NCBI GenBank assembly: GCA_047975325.1
Contig: JBKEDF010000051.1
Location: forward strand, 1-41,086
Direction: 5' to 3'
Length of the DNA: 41,086 nucleotides
DNA from: JBKEDF01 sp047975325
Lineage (GTDB): Bacteria > Pseudomonadota > Alphaproteobacteria > Rhodobacterales > Rhodobacteraceae
The translations under genes and the position numbers were made by a program. Positions within the stretch are counted from its first letter, which is position 1. Each line of letters opens with the position of its first letter. Under the pieces are notes generated by a model. It was not told the origin of the DNA and searched no databases. It was given only the letters and a program-made list of their open reading frames with translations. Shown one piece after another: positions 24,339-32,805 of this stretch.

Positions 24339-25595
24339 ATGACCTATTGGAAAACAACCACGCTTGCTGCGGCGCTATTGGGGGTATCTGCCCTGACCGC
24401 CTCAGCCTGTGAAATTACCGTGGGGCTGGTGCTGGAACTGACCGGACCCGCCGGGGCCTATGGCCAGGCCGGGGCAAAATCGGTGGAAATGGCTTTTCGC
24501 GATCTCAATGAGGCGGGGGGTGTTCTGGGATGTGATCTGATTACCGATACCCGCGACAGCCAGAGTCAGGGCAATGTCGCGGTTGATCAGGCCACGCAGC
24601 TTGTGAATATCCGCCAGGTGCCCGCGATCATCGGGGGGATCATATCACCGGTTTCCATTCCGATCCTGACCTCGGTAACAGCCCCTGCAAAGGTGGTACA
24701 GATATCACCGGCATCTTCCAGCCCGACGCTGACGCAGCTGGCGCGCGATGGCAAGACCGGGGGCTATTTCTTCCGCACCATCACCTCGGATGCGCTTCAG
24801 GGGATAGCGGCTGCGAAATATGCGATGGATCAGGGGCTTGGCAAACTTGCCATTATCCATGTGAACAATGATTTCGGAGTGAACATGATGCGGGAGTTTT
24901 CCGCAGTCTATACCGCTCTGGGCGGAGAAATTGTTTCAACCACACCCTATAATGAAAACCAGCCCAACTATGGCGCCGAGGTGACCGCCGCGATGAACGC
25001 CGAGGCCGAAGCGCTTTATCTGATCTCCTACCCTGTTGACGGTTCGACCATCGCGCGGGCATGGATCAGCCAGGGCGGGCCACAGAAATTCCTGCTGAAT
25101 GACGGGATGAATTCGGATGATTTCATTCAGGCCGTTGGCGCGGAATACCTCAATGAGGCCTATGGCACCTCTTCGGGGACGACGGAAACTGAATCCACCA
25201 AGTATTTCTATGCCAATTATGAGGCCATGTCGGACGGCATTGCACCTTCGGCCCCGGCGGCTGATCGCAGCTATGATGCGGGGGCGGTCATCGGGCTTGC
25301 GATTGCGAAGGCCGGCAAGGCCGAGGCCAATGCGATCCGCGACGCGATCCGGCAGGTTGTCGATCCTGCCGGTGAGGTGATCTATGCCGGACCCGAGGAA
25401 TTCAAGAAGGCGCTTGTCCTGATCGGGGAAGGCAAGCCGGTGAATTATCAGGGCGTGATCGGCAATGTTGCCTTTGACGAAAACGGCGATATTTCCGGCC
25501 CGTTCCGGCTATGGCAAATCCAGGAAGGTGACGTTGTCACCAAGGGACAGATGACCGCCGAGGAAGTCGCGGCGGTGAAGGCCGAAATGAACTGA
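24339..25595 (+). CDS. Periplasmic substrate-binding protein of the Liv-type transporter
   Basis: The 418-residue protein has a Sec signal peptide (TYWKTTTLAAALLGVSALTA, cut near SAC), then the two-lobed Peripla_BP_6 fold starting ITVGLVLELTGPAGAYGQAG. A Cys directly after the signal (TASAC) could be lipidated, though the context is not a perfect lipobox. It should deliver the ligand to the LivHM-like permeases encoded across the divergon. CGGAGG lies before the ATG at 24339. The sequence does not resemble the urea-binding UrtA, so urea is an unlikely ligand. Confidence 0.9.
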   Translation: MTYWKTTTLAAALLGVSALTASACEITVGLVLELTGPAGAYGQAGAKSVEMAFRDLNEAGGVLGCDLITDTRDSQSQGNVAVDQATQLVNIRQVPAIIGGIISPVSIPILTSVTAPAKVVQISPASSSPTLTQLARDGKTGGYFFRTITSDALQGIAAAKYAMDQGLGKLAIIHVNNDFGVNMMREFSAVYTALGGEIVSTTPYNENQPNYGAEVTAAMNAEAEALYLISYPVDGSTIARAWISQGGPQKFLLNDGMNSDDFIQAVGAEYLNEAYGTSSGTTETESTKYFYANYEAMSDGIAPSAPAADRSYDAGAVIGLAIAKAGKAEANAIRDAIRQVVDPAGEVIYAGPEEFKKALVLIGEGKPVNYQGVIGNVAFDENGDISGPFRLWQIQEGDVVTKGQMTAEEVAAVKAEMN

Positions 25596-25679
25596 AACCA
25601 GATGGCGCTTGCGCATCGCAAACCCATCCCGGGTTGCGATGCGCGGCCTCTGGTTATCGGCGATATCGGGTCGCTTCTG

Positions 25680-26447
25680 TCAGGACAGGAAGACCCGCAG
25701 CGTTTCTTCGAATTCCCGGGGCTTTTCGGCATGAAGCCAATGCCCCGCCCCGGGCAGTTTGGCAAAGCGCGCGGCGGGAAACAGCGCCTTGATCAGGGGG
25801 CGGTATTCCGGTTTCACATAATGGCTTTCCGCGCCGCTCAGAAAAAGGGCCGGGCCGTCGAAGCTGCCCTTTGTACCGGGCCATCCGACGATCTTGGCCA
25901 TTTCGGCTTCCAGCACATCAAGGTTGAGCCGCCAGCGCGGCGGTTTGGCCTTCATATCCAGCGATTGCAGAAAAAAGGCACGCAGGGCGGCATCGTCAAG
26001 CGTGCTGGAAAGTCGTCGGCCAGCTTCGGATCGGGTGGTCAGCCCCGTCAGGTCCAACCCGCGCATGGCAGCGATGTAACGGCTCTGGTCATGCGCATAG
26101 GCAACCGGCGCGATATCCGCGATGATCAGCCTGTTCACCAGTGCGCCCTGTGTCAGCGCAAGCTGCATTGAAGCCTTGCCACCCATGGAATGGCCCATCA
26201 CATCCATACGCCCGCCATGGGCCCTGATTACCTCCGCCAGATCCTCCGCCATATCCGGATAGCTTTGAGTGGATTCGCGCGGACTGGAGCCGTGATTGCG
26301 CATATCCACCGCCAGGACGTCGCGTTTGGCTGCCATGCGGCGTGCGATGACCCCCCAATTGCGCGCCGATCCGAAAAGTCCGTGCACGATCAAAAGAGGC
26401 GGATGGTCGCTTTTGGATTGGGCCGGATGATGGAGGATGTTCAACAT
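25680..26447 (-). CDS. Alpha/beta hydrolase (YbfF-like esterase)
   Basis: This protein of about 255 residues has the alpha/beta-hydrolase pattern: LLIVHGLFGSARNWG (oxyanion region), VDMRNHGSSP, the nucleophile serine in VMGHSMGGKASM, and a C-terminal histidine in PGAGHWLHAEKP. The layout is close to bacterial YbfF, an acyl-CoA/ester hydrolase, but the substrate is unproven. ATG at 26447 is chosen; ATG at 26465 is possible. It converges on the binding-protein gene and is divergent from the MFS transporter; no functional link to either is seen. Confidence 0.85.
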   Translation of the reverse strand: MLNILHHPAQSKSDHPPLLIVHGLFGSARNWGVIARRMAAKRDVLAVDMRNHGSSPRESTQSYPDMAEDLAEVIRAHGGRMDVMGHSMGGKASMQLALTQGALVNRLIIADIAPVAYAHDQSRYIAAMRGLDLTGLTTRSEAGRRLSSTLDDAALRAFFLQSLDMKAKPPRWRLNLDVLEAEMAKIVGWPGTKGSFDGPALFLSGAESHYVKPEYRPLIKALFPAARFAKLPGAGHWLHAEKPREFEETLRVFLS

Positions 26448-26649
26448 GGCACAGGGATAACGCATCGTTTCTTTGGGGGCCAGTCCCGGTGGCAGGGGGC
26501 AGATCCGGTGCTTGCACGATCATTCCCGTTCTGTCTTCGTGGGACTTGCCTTCCGGTGCGCAGCGTGGGCGGAATGCGGTTCCAATAGGAAAATTTTCGG
26601 CCATTCGCGGTTTGCCGGGAATGGAAAACGGTACGGCAAGGAGTTTCAT

Positions 26650-27912
26650 TTGGAAGGACATTCGGGCAGGTCGCAGCTGGGGCGTTTCATTGCGGCAAGC
26701 GGGATCGCCAATCTGGGTGACGGCATTGCGACGGTTGCCTGGGCCTGGGCTGCGTCACTGCTGACGCGTGACCCGCTGCTGATCGCACTGGTTGCGGTTG
26801 CCCTGCGCCTGCCCTGGGTCTTATTTGCCCTTCCGGCGGGGTTGGTGACGGATCGTCGGGACCGGCGCGGGTTGATTCTGCAAATGGATATCTTGCGTGC
26901 TGTCTCCTTCGGTGTGGCGGCGCTTTCCTTCTGGGTGGCCTCACCTCTTGCGCCTGTCCCTGATACCGGCCTGTCTTCGGGTTTTGCTTTTGCGGTGCTT
27001 GTCATTGCGGCATCGAGTGTCGGGGTTGCGGAGGTGTTTCGCGACAATGCCGCGCAGACCATGTTGCCGTCGCTCGTGCCGCATGAACGGCTGGAATCCG
27101 CGAATGGGCGGCTCTGGAGTGTGGAACTGATCGGAAATGCGCTGCTTGGCCCGCCACTGGGCGCGCTGTTGATCGGCCTGGCTGTGATGTTGCCCTTCGC
27201 GGTCAATGCTGCTGCCTATGGTCTGGCCGCATTGCTGGTGGCCGGAATTGCCGGAAATTTCCGGCCTGCCCATCGTGCCGAAAAAAACTGGCGGGTGGAA
27301 CTGGCGGAAGGTCTTCGTTTCCTGCGCGAGGCGCGGCTTTTGCAGATTCTGGCCTGGCTGACCGGGTTCTGGAACCTCTTTTTCCAGATGATGATGATTG
27401 CGCTGATTTTGCATGTGCAGGAAAACCTGGGCCTGTCCTCGACCGTATATGGGCTGATCCTGGGGGCAGGGGCCCTGGGCGGGATTGCCGGGGGCCTTAT
27501 GGCGGATCGGATCGTACGGTGGCTGGGGCCGGGCCGCACCGCGCAATGGGCGCTGCTTTGTTCGGCACCAACCTTTGCGGCGGTGGCATTGGCGCCAGGG
27601 GCTGTTTCGCTCGCCCTTGCTTTGGCGGTGTTCGAATTTTCGGGGCTGGTCTGGAACACGGTTTCGGTATCGGCCCGGCAAAGGATGATCCCCGACGGGC
27701 TGCTTGGCCGTGTCAACAGCACCTACAGGCTTCTGGCCTGGGGGATGATGCCATTGGGGTTGCTGCTGTCAGGCCTGATCGTGCGCGCAGCGGAAGGGAT
27801 CATGCCGCGCGATCTGGCGCTTACCCTGCCGTTCTGGGTGGCCGCAGCGGGCGAGCTTGGGGTCACGATTTTTGGCTGGCGCGCGCTGGGGCGGAGCTTT
27901 TCACAACGGTGA
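26650..27912 (+). CDS. MFS transporter (EntS-like, MFS_3 type)
   Basis: The 420-residue protein is hydrophobic with about 12 membrane segments, the A-like loop LVTDRRDRRGLILQMD between helices 2 and 3, and EVFRDNAAQTMLPSLVP, which is typical of the transmembrane-effector/enterobactin exporter branch. It probably exports a small molecule. The start is TTG at 26650, because AAGGAG lies six bases before it and no ATG is suitably placed; the open frame extends much further upstream but reads as non-coding. It converges on glyA. Confidence 0.85.
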   Translation: MEGHSGRSQLGRFIAASGIANLGDGIATVAWAWAASLLTRDPLLIALVAVALRLPWVLFALPAGLVTDRRDRRGLILQMDILRAVSFGVAALSFWVASPLAPVPDTGLSSGFAFAVLVIAASSVGVAEVFRDNAAQTMLPSLVPHERLESANGRLWSVELIGNALLGPPLGALLIGLAVMLPFAVNAAAYGLAALLVAGIAGNFRPAHRAEKNWRVELAEGLRFLREARLLQILAWLTGFWNLFFQMMMIALILHVQENLGLSSTVYGLILGAGALGGIAGGLMADRIVRWLGPGRTAQWALLCSAPTFAAVALAPGAVSLALALAVFEFSGLVWNTVSVSARQRMIPDGLLGRVNSTYRLLAWGMMPLGLLLSGLIVRAAEGIMPRDLALTLPFWVAAAGELGVTIFGWRALGRSFSQR

Positions 27913-27927
27913 TCCGCCGCCGGACCG

Positions 27928-27961
27928 GTTTCCCCCGCAGGATATCTCCCGTAGGGGAAAC
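27928..27961. terminator. Hairpin between convergent MFS gene and glyA
   Basis: GTTTCCCC (27928-27935) and GGGGAAAC (27954-27961) form a perfect 8-bp stem around an 18-base loop that contains GGATATCTCC. It sits in the 55-base gap between two convergent stops, where a bidirectional terminator is expected. There is no clear T run. Confidence 0.4.
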
Positions 27962-27967
27962 GGAAGC

Positions 27968-29275
27968 TCAAAGATCCGGATAAAGCGGAAAACGGGCGCA
28001 AAGGGAGGCAACCTTGGCCTTGACCGCCTCTTCGACCGCGCCATTGGCGTCCGGGCCATTGGCGGCCAGCCCATCCACCACCTCGGTAATCCAATCCGCG
28101 ATCTTGCGGAATTCGGCTTCGCCAAAGCCCCGTGTGGTGCCGGCCGGGGTGCCAAGGCGGATACCCGAGGTCACAAAGGGTTTTTCCGGATCAAAGGGAA
28201 TACCGTTCTTGTTGCAGGTGATATGGGCGCGGCCCAGGGCGGCCTCGGCCGCCTTGCCGGTTACGCCCTTGGGCCGCAGATCGGCCAGCATCAGATGGTT
28301 GTCGGTTCCGCCCGAGACGATATTGATACCACCCTTCATCAATTGATCTGCCATGGCGCGGGCATTGGTGACGATCTGTGCCGCATAGTCGCGAAATTCG
28401 GGGCGCAGCGCCTCCCCCAGGGCCACGGCCTTGGCGGCGATGACATGCATCAACGGCCCGCCTTGCAGGCCGGGGAAAACGGCAGAATTTACCTTTTTCG
28501 CGATATCGGCATCATTGGTCAGGATCATGCCGCCGCGCGGGCCACGCAGGGATTTGTGGGTGGTGGTGGTCACGACATGGGCGTGCGGCAATGGCGAAGG
28601 GTGCTGCCCACCGGCCACGAGCCCCGCAATATGGGCCATGTCGACCATCAGGAAAGCGCCGATTTCATCCGCGATCCTGCGGAAGGCTTCCCAATCCCAG
28701 ATACGTGAATAGGCAGTACCGCCAGCCAGGATGAGCTTTGGTTTATGTTCCAGCGCACGGGCGCGGATTTCTTCCATATCCAGAAGCTGGTCCTGGGGAC
28801 GCACGCCATAGCTGATCACGTTGAACCATTTGCCCGACATGTTGACCGGCGAACCATGGGTCAGATGGCCACCCGAATTCAGATCGAGCCCCATGAAGGT
28901 ATCACCGGGTTTCAGAAGGGCCAGGAAAACCGCCTGATTCATCTGACTGCCGGAATTCGGCTGCACATTCACGAAATCCGCACCGAAAAGTTCCTTTGCA
29001 CGGTCGATGGCAAGGGTTTCGGCGATATCGACATATTGGCAGCCGCCATAATACCGCTTTCCCGGATACCCTTCGGCATATTTGTTGGTCAGCACGGAAC
29101 CCTGCGCTTCCATCACCGCACGGGAGACGATATTTTCACTGGCGATCAGTTCGATCTCATCGCGCTGACGGTCCAGTTCCAGCCCGATGGTCCGGGAAAT
29201 GTCAGGATCACGGGAGGTCAGGGATTCGGTGAAGAAACCGGAATCGCGGTGCAGCGTGTCGGTCGGGGCGTTCAT
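27968..29275 (-). CDS. glyA: Serine hydroxymethyltransferase
   Basis: The 435-residue PLP enzyme interconverts serine and glycine while loading a one-carbon unit on tetrahydrofolate. Clear family segments are ELIASENIVSRAVMEAQGS, LTNKYAEGYPGKRYYGGCQY, and the PLP-lysine motif VTTTTHKSLRGPRGG. Length is normal. ATG at 29275 is used because AAGGAG lies at proper spacing; an ATG two codons earlier abuts the same ribosome binding site. It is divergent from nadK, with 155 bases between the starts that hold a long inverted repeat. Confidence 0.96.
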   Translation of the reverse strand: MNAPTDTLHRDSGFFTESLTSRDPDISRTIGLELDRQRDEIELIASENIVSRAVMEAQGSVLTNKYAEGYPGKRYYGGCQYVDIAETLAIDRAKELFGADFVNVQPNSGSQMNQAVFLALLKPGDTFMGLDLNSGGHLTHGSPVNMSGKWFNVISYGVRPQDQLLDMEEIRARALEHKPKLILAGGTAYSRIWDWEAFRRIADEIGAFLMVDMAHIAGLVAGGQHPSPLPHAHVVTTTTHKSLRGPRGGMILTNDADIAKKVNSAVFPGLQGGPLMHVIAAKAVALGEALRPEFRDYAAQIVTNARAMADQLMKGGINIVSGGTDNHLMLADLRPKGVTGKAAEAALGRAHITCNKNGIPFDPEKPFVTSGIRLGTPAGTTRGFGEAEFRKIADWITEVVDGLAANGPDANGAVEEAVKAKVASLCARFPLYPDL

Positions 29276-29355
29276 ACGCATCTCCTTTGACGGAACAAGG
29301 CGAAAGAGTCCTGTGCCGTTTAACGCAACTGGCACGGATCAGAAAGGGTGGAATC

Positions 29356-29409
29356 GGCAGTCTTGTGCGCGGGGGGTTGAGTTCGGGCGCCTGGAGGGCC
29401 AAGACTGCC
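29356..29409. repeat. 10-bp perfect inverted repeat between glyA and nadK
   Basis: GGCAGTCTTG (29356-29365) and CAAGACTGCC (29400-29409) are exact inverted copies separated by 34 GC-rich bases. The pair lies in the 155-base intergenic region between divergent glyA and nadK. It could be a two-site operator or the stem of a leader RNA. No known riboswitch was recognised. Confidence 0.45.
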
Positions 29410-29430
29410 ACATGAGGCGCAGGAGTTGCC

Positions 29431-30192
29431 ATGACGGGCCGCATCAGTTTTCTTGCAAGCAATGCCCCGGCCGCACAGGCGGCCCTATCGGCATTGGCAA
29501 GCCGATATGGCCAGGCAAACCCCGATGCTGCCGATTATATCGTTGCACTTGGCGGTGACGGGTTCATGTTGCAGACGCTGCATCAGACCCAGTCGCTGGA
29601 TGTTCCGGTCTATGGCATGAATTGTGGCACGATCGGTTTTCTCATGAACGGTTTTTCGGAGGAAGACCTGCCTGAACGACTGGCCGAAGCGGGGGAGGAA
29701 ATCCTGAATCCGCTGGCACTTTGCGCCGAAACGGCGTCGGGGGAACAGGCGAAGGGACTGGCCATAAACGAGGTGAGCCTTCTTCGGGCGGGGCCGCAGG
29801 CCGCGAAGCTGCAAATCAGTGTGGATGGGCGGATCCGGATGGAGGAACTGGTCTGTGACGGGGCACTTGTCTGCACCCCGGCGGGGTCCACGGCCTATAA
29901 TTATTCCGCCCATGGGCCGATCCTGCCCATCGGGTCGGATGTACTGGCGATGACGGCGATTGCCGCGTTTCGCCCCCGACGCTGGCGCGGCGCCCTGCTG
30001 CCGAAAACGGCGCGGGTGCGTTTCGATGTGCTGGAACCCGAAAAACGCCCGGTCCGCGCTGATGCGGATAGTATTTCCGTGCCGGATGTCCTGTCGGTGG
30101 AACTTCACACCGAACCCGCGATTCGGCACCGGATCCTGTTTGATGAGGGGCACGGGCTGGAAGAACGGCTCCTGCGGGAACAGTTCGTCTGA
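29431..30192 (+). CDS. nadK: NAD kinase
   Basis: The 253-residue enzyme phosphorylates NAD to NADP. The catalytic GGDG motif is in IVALGGDGFMLQTLH, followed by YGMNCGTIGFLMN and the NAD-binding CTPAGSTAYNYSAHGPILP. The length is that of the compact bacterial form. AGGAG lies close before the ATG. It is divergent from glyA and convergent with the Lrp gene, with 35 bases to the Lrp stop. Confidence 0.95.
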   Translation: MTGRISFLASNAPAAQAALSALASRYGQANPDAADYIVALGGDGFMLQTLHQTQSLDVPVYGMNCGTIGFLMNGFSEEDLPERLAEAGEEILNPLALCAETASGEQAKGLAINEVSLLRAGPQAAKLQISVDGRIRMEELVCDGALVCTPAGSTAYNYSAHGPILPIGSDVLAMTAIAAFRPRRWRGALLPKTARVRFDVLEPEKRPVRADADSISVPDVLSVELHTEPAIRHRILFDEGHGLEERLLREQFV

Positions 30193-30227
30193 CCGGATTC
30201 CGGACAGAACCGGAAGGGCGGTGGCGC

Positions 30228-30728
30228 TCAGGCGCTGCGGTTCAGCCTTTCTTCGAGAACATCGAAGGGAACGCCGGGGTCATCCTTGGCGCAGCGGATC
30301 ACCAGGCTTGTCTTCACGCTGGCCACGTTATCCGCCTTCAGAAGTTCACCGGTCAGAAAACCCTGGAAACTTGACAGATCCGGGGCCACGCATTTCAGGA
30401 TGAAGTCGATTTCTCCGTTCAGCATGTGGCATTCGCGTACAAGCGGCCATGCGCGGCAGCGGCCTTCGAAGGTTGAAAGATCGTGTTCAGCCTGGGAATG
30501 CAGCCGCACCATGGCGAAGACCTGAACCTCAAATCCCATTTCGCGGGCATCGATATCGGCGTGATAGCCGCGGATATAGCCTGCTTCCTCCAATGTGCGG
30601 ACGCGCCGGAGGCAAGGGGGCGCGGAGATCCCGACGCGCTTGGCCAGTTCCACATTGGTCATCCGCCCATCCGCCTGCAATTCGGCGAGAATCTGGCGAT
30701 CGATGGGATCAAGCTTCGATCCGGCCAT
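30228..30728 (-). CDS. Lrp/AsnC-family regulator
   Basis: The 166-residue protein has an N-terminal helix-turn-helix (LDPIDRQILAELQADGRMTN, LAKRVGISAPPCLRRVRTLE) and a C-terminal RAM ligand-binding domain (FEVQVFAMVRLH onward). It is slightly longer than E. coli Lrp but normal for the family. The start at 30728 has an AGGA nine bases upstream; ATGs 9 and 18 bases earlier are alternatives. It is divergent from trxB, an arrangement I associate with Rhodobacterales; it may control trxB and itself, which is inference. Confidence 0.9.
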   Translation of the reverse strand: MAGSKLDPIDRQILAELQADGRMTNVELAKRVGISAPPCLRRVRTLEEAGYIRGYHADIDAREMGFEVQVFAMVRLHSQAEHDLSTFEGRCRAWPLVRECHMLNGEIDFILKCVAPDLSSFQGFLTGELLKADNVASVKTSLVIRCAKDDPGVPFDVLEERLNRSA

Positions 30729-30814
30729 TGAAATCATTCCTGTCATTCGTGCTGTATTGCGGCGGACCTTATGTTTTCCCCCCGCGCTGCGCAATATTAT
30801 TTCAATCTTTTGGT

Positions 30815-30855
30815 CCGGAAGGAAGCAATCGCGTGGCTTTCATTGCCCCTTCCGG
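30815..30855 (+). promoter_or_regulatory. Long imperfect hairpin upstream of trxB
   Basis: CCGGAAGG (30815-30822) pairs with CCTTCCGG (30848-30855), and GCAAT (30825-30829) pairs with ATTGC (30842-30846), giving 13 base pairs with a small internal loop. It ends 53 bases before the trxB ATG and so probably lies in its leader. AT-rich DNA just upstream (30791-30810) would suit an Lrp or promoter region. It may be a leader RNA structure or an operator. Confidence 0.4.
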
Positions 30856-30908
30856 CCCGGCGCAGCTTTGCCTATATGGGGCAGGCAACATTATCCCGGG
30901 GGTTTTTC

Positions 30909-31850
30909 ATGGCAACGACGCGCCACACATCCGTATTGATCATCGGTTCCGGCCCTGCGGGTTATACCGCAGCCGTCTATGCGTCCCGCGCGATGCTCAA
31001 TCCCCTGCTGGTTCAGGGTCTGCAGCCGGGTGGGCAGTTGACCATTACCACCGAGGTGGAAAACTGGCCCGGCGATACCGAGGTACAGGGGCCGGATCTG
31101 ATGGTGCGGATGGAGGAACATGCCCGCGCCATGGGGACGGAGGTGGTTGCCGATTACATTACCGGGCTGGATCTTTCGAAGCGCCCCTTCACCGCCACCG
31201 CCGATAGCGGCATGACCTATACGGCGGATGCCGTGATCCTGGCCACGGGGGCGCAGGCCAAATGGCTGGGCCTGCCTTCGGAGGAGAAATTCAAGGGGTT
31301 TGGCGTTTCCGCCTGTGCGACCTGTGACGGGTTTTTCTATCGCGGCAAGGAGGTCACGGTTATCGGCGGCGGCAATACCGCAGTTGAGGAGGCGCTGTTC
31401 CTGACCAATTTTGCAAGTAAGGTGACGCTGATCCACCGCCGCGATTCGCTTCGGGCGGAAAAGATCCTTCAGGATCGGCTGTTCAAGAATCCCAAGGTGG
31501 AAATCCTGTGGGATCATCAGGTTGATGAGGTTCTGGGCGATGAGACACCGCTGGGTGTCACGGCCGTCAGGGCCAGCCATGTCAAGACCGGCAAGACGAC
31601 GGATATCTCCTGTGCGGGTTTTTTCGTGGCGATCGGCCATGCGCCCTCCTCGGAACTGGTCAGGGAGCAGCTGGAAATGCATAACGGCGGTTATGTGAAG
31701 GTTGAACCGGGATCGACGCGCACCTCTGTTCCCGGGGTTTTTGCGGCGGGGGATCTGACCGATCATATCTACCGCCAGGCGGTGACCTCGGCCGGGATGG
31801 GCTGCATGGCGGCACTCGATGCAGAAAAGTTTCTTGCGGAACAGGAATGA
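30909..31850 (+). CDS. trxB: Thioredoxin reductase
   Basis: The 313-residue flavoprotein transfers electrons from NADPH to thioredoxin. It shows the FAD motif IIGSGPAGYTAAVYASRA, the redox-active cysteines in SACATCDGFFY, the NADPH motif TVIGGGNTAVEEALFL with the HRRDSLRAEKILQDR specificity loop, and the C-terminal FAD segment GVFAAGDLTDHIYRQAVTS. ATG at 30909 is the family-like start; only a run of G lies upstream, not a strong Shine-Dalgarno. Its stop overlaps the next gene by 4 bases. Confidence 0.96.
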   Translation: MATTRHTSVLIIGSGPAGYTAAVYASRAMLNPLLVQGLQPGGQLTITTEVENWPGDTEVQGPDLMVRMEEHARAMGTEVVADYITGLDLSKRPFTATADSGMTYTADAVILATGAQAKWLGLPSEEKFKGFGVSACATCDGFFYRGKEVTVIGGGNTAVEEALFLTNFASKVTLIHRRDSLRAEKILQDRLFKNPKVEILWDHQVDEVLGDETPLGVTAVRASHVKTGKTTDISCAGFFVAIGHAPSSELVREQLEMHNGGYVKVEPGSTRTSVPGVFAAGDLTDHIYRQAVTSAGMGCMAALDAEKFLAEQE

Positions 31851-32176
31851 CCATGCCCCATGATTTCGCCGCGCAGCGCGACGAAACCTTCGCGGCCTTC
31901 GCCGAAATGATGGTGGCGGGTGATTTGCCTGATATCGCGGATCTCGACTTTTTCTTCCTGTCTGACCGGGAGGGGGCCGATCCGCAAGGGTTGTCCCGCG
32001 CGCTGGCGGCCTTGGATTTTCAGTGCCATTGGGCGCCGGAGGAGGGGGAACTGATCGCGACCCTTCCCGATCAGCCGCTTTCTGCCGCTGCGATCTGGAT
32101 TGCGGAGGACTTGTCCACCCGCATCGCGCTCGACCATGGTTTTCGTCCGGATGGCTGGGGGTTGGAGCAGGGATGA
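31847..32176 (+). CDS. RraB-like small protein (RNase E regulator family, tentative)
   Basis: This 109-residue acidic protein has no membrane segment. Its second half (DLDFFFLSDREGAD, FQCHWAPEEGELIATLP, ending FRPDGWGLEQ) looks like the RraB family fold, whose C-terminus typically ends in a YDGWG segment. RraB inhibits RNase E in gammaproteobacteria; the role in this group is not known to me. The ATG overlaps the trxB stop by 4 bases, so the two are coupled. It converges on ureG with 11 bases between stops. Confidence 0.65.
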   Translation: MTMPHDFAAQRDETFAAFAEMMVAGDLPDIADLDFFFLSDREGADPQGLSRALAALDFQCHWAPEEGELIATLPDQPLSAAAIWIAEDLSTRIALDHGFRPDGWGLEQG

Positions 32177-32187
32177 AAGGGGCGGGC

Positions 32188-32805
32188 CTAACGCCCCTTG
32201 ATCAGCCCGCCTTCCCGGATCAGGAAACCGGTGATTTCCTCCACCCCGCCGTTCTGGCGAAATGCGGCCATGACAACAGGCCGTTCCCCGCGTGAGGCGC
32301 GGGCATCATGTTCCAGCAATGCCAGATCTACCCCGACATGGGGGGCAAGGTCGGTCTTGTTCACCACCAGAAGATCGGAGCGGGTAAGCCCCGGGCCTTT
32401 CTTGCGGGGAATATCCTGACCGGCTGCCGTATCGATGACATAGATTGTCAGATCGGCAAGCTCGGGGGAAAAGGTTGCCGCCAGATTGTCCCCGCCGGAT
32501 TCGATCAGGATCAGGTCCAGATCGGGAAAGGCCGCGTTCAGATCGGCGATGGCGGCAAGGTTGATACTGGCATCCTCGCGGATTGCGGTATGGGGGCAGC
32601 CGCCGGTTTCAACGCCACGGATCCGTTCGGCTGGCAGGACCTGCGCACGCATCAATGCTTCGGCATCCTCGCGCGTGTAGATGTCATTTGTGATCACCGC
32701 CATGGAAAGGCGTGGTGCAAGCGTGGCGGCAAGCTTTTCGGTAAGTGTCGTCTTTCCTGCGCCCACCGGGCCGCCGATGCCGACGCGCAAAGGTCCGTTG
32801 TTCAT
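32188..32805 (-). CDS. ureG: Urease accessory GTPase
   Basis: The 205-residue GTPase drives nickel insertion into urease. Walker A is VGIGGPVGAGKTTLTEKLA, followed by ITNDIYTREDAEAL, the CPH nickel motif in GVETGGCPHTAIRED, and the G-motif VVNKTDLAPHVG. There is no His-rich N-terminal extension. Its ATG overlaps the ureF stop by 4 bases. It is the last gene of the urease operon. Confidence 0.96.
   Translation of the reverse strand: MNNGPLRVGIGGPVGAGKTTLTEKLAATLAPRLSMAVITNDIYTREDAEALMRAQVLPAERIRGVETGGCPHTAIREDASINLAAIADLNAAFPDLDLILIESGGDNLAATFSPELADLTIYVIDTAAGQDIPRKKGPGLTRSDLLVVNKTDLAPHVGVDLALLEHDARASRGERPVVMAAFRQNGGVEEITGFLIREGGLIKGR

Noticed and set aside
16870..25595. Urea transporter (urt) identity for the Liv-type importer
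   Set aside because: The binding protein does not look like UrtA, the locus is about 7 kb from the urease genes and has its own reductases and regulator.
29276..29430. Glycine or other riboswitch upstream of glyA
   Set aside because: Only a simple inverted repeat is seen; no conserved riboswitch core could be recognised.
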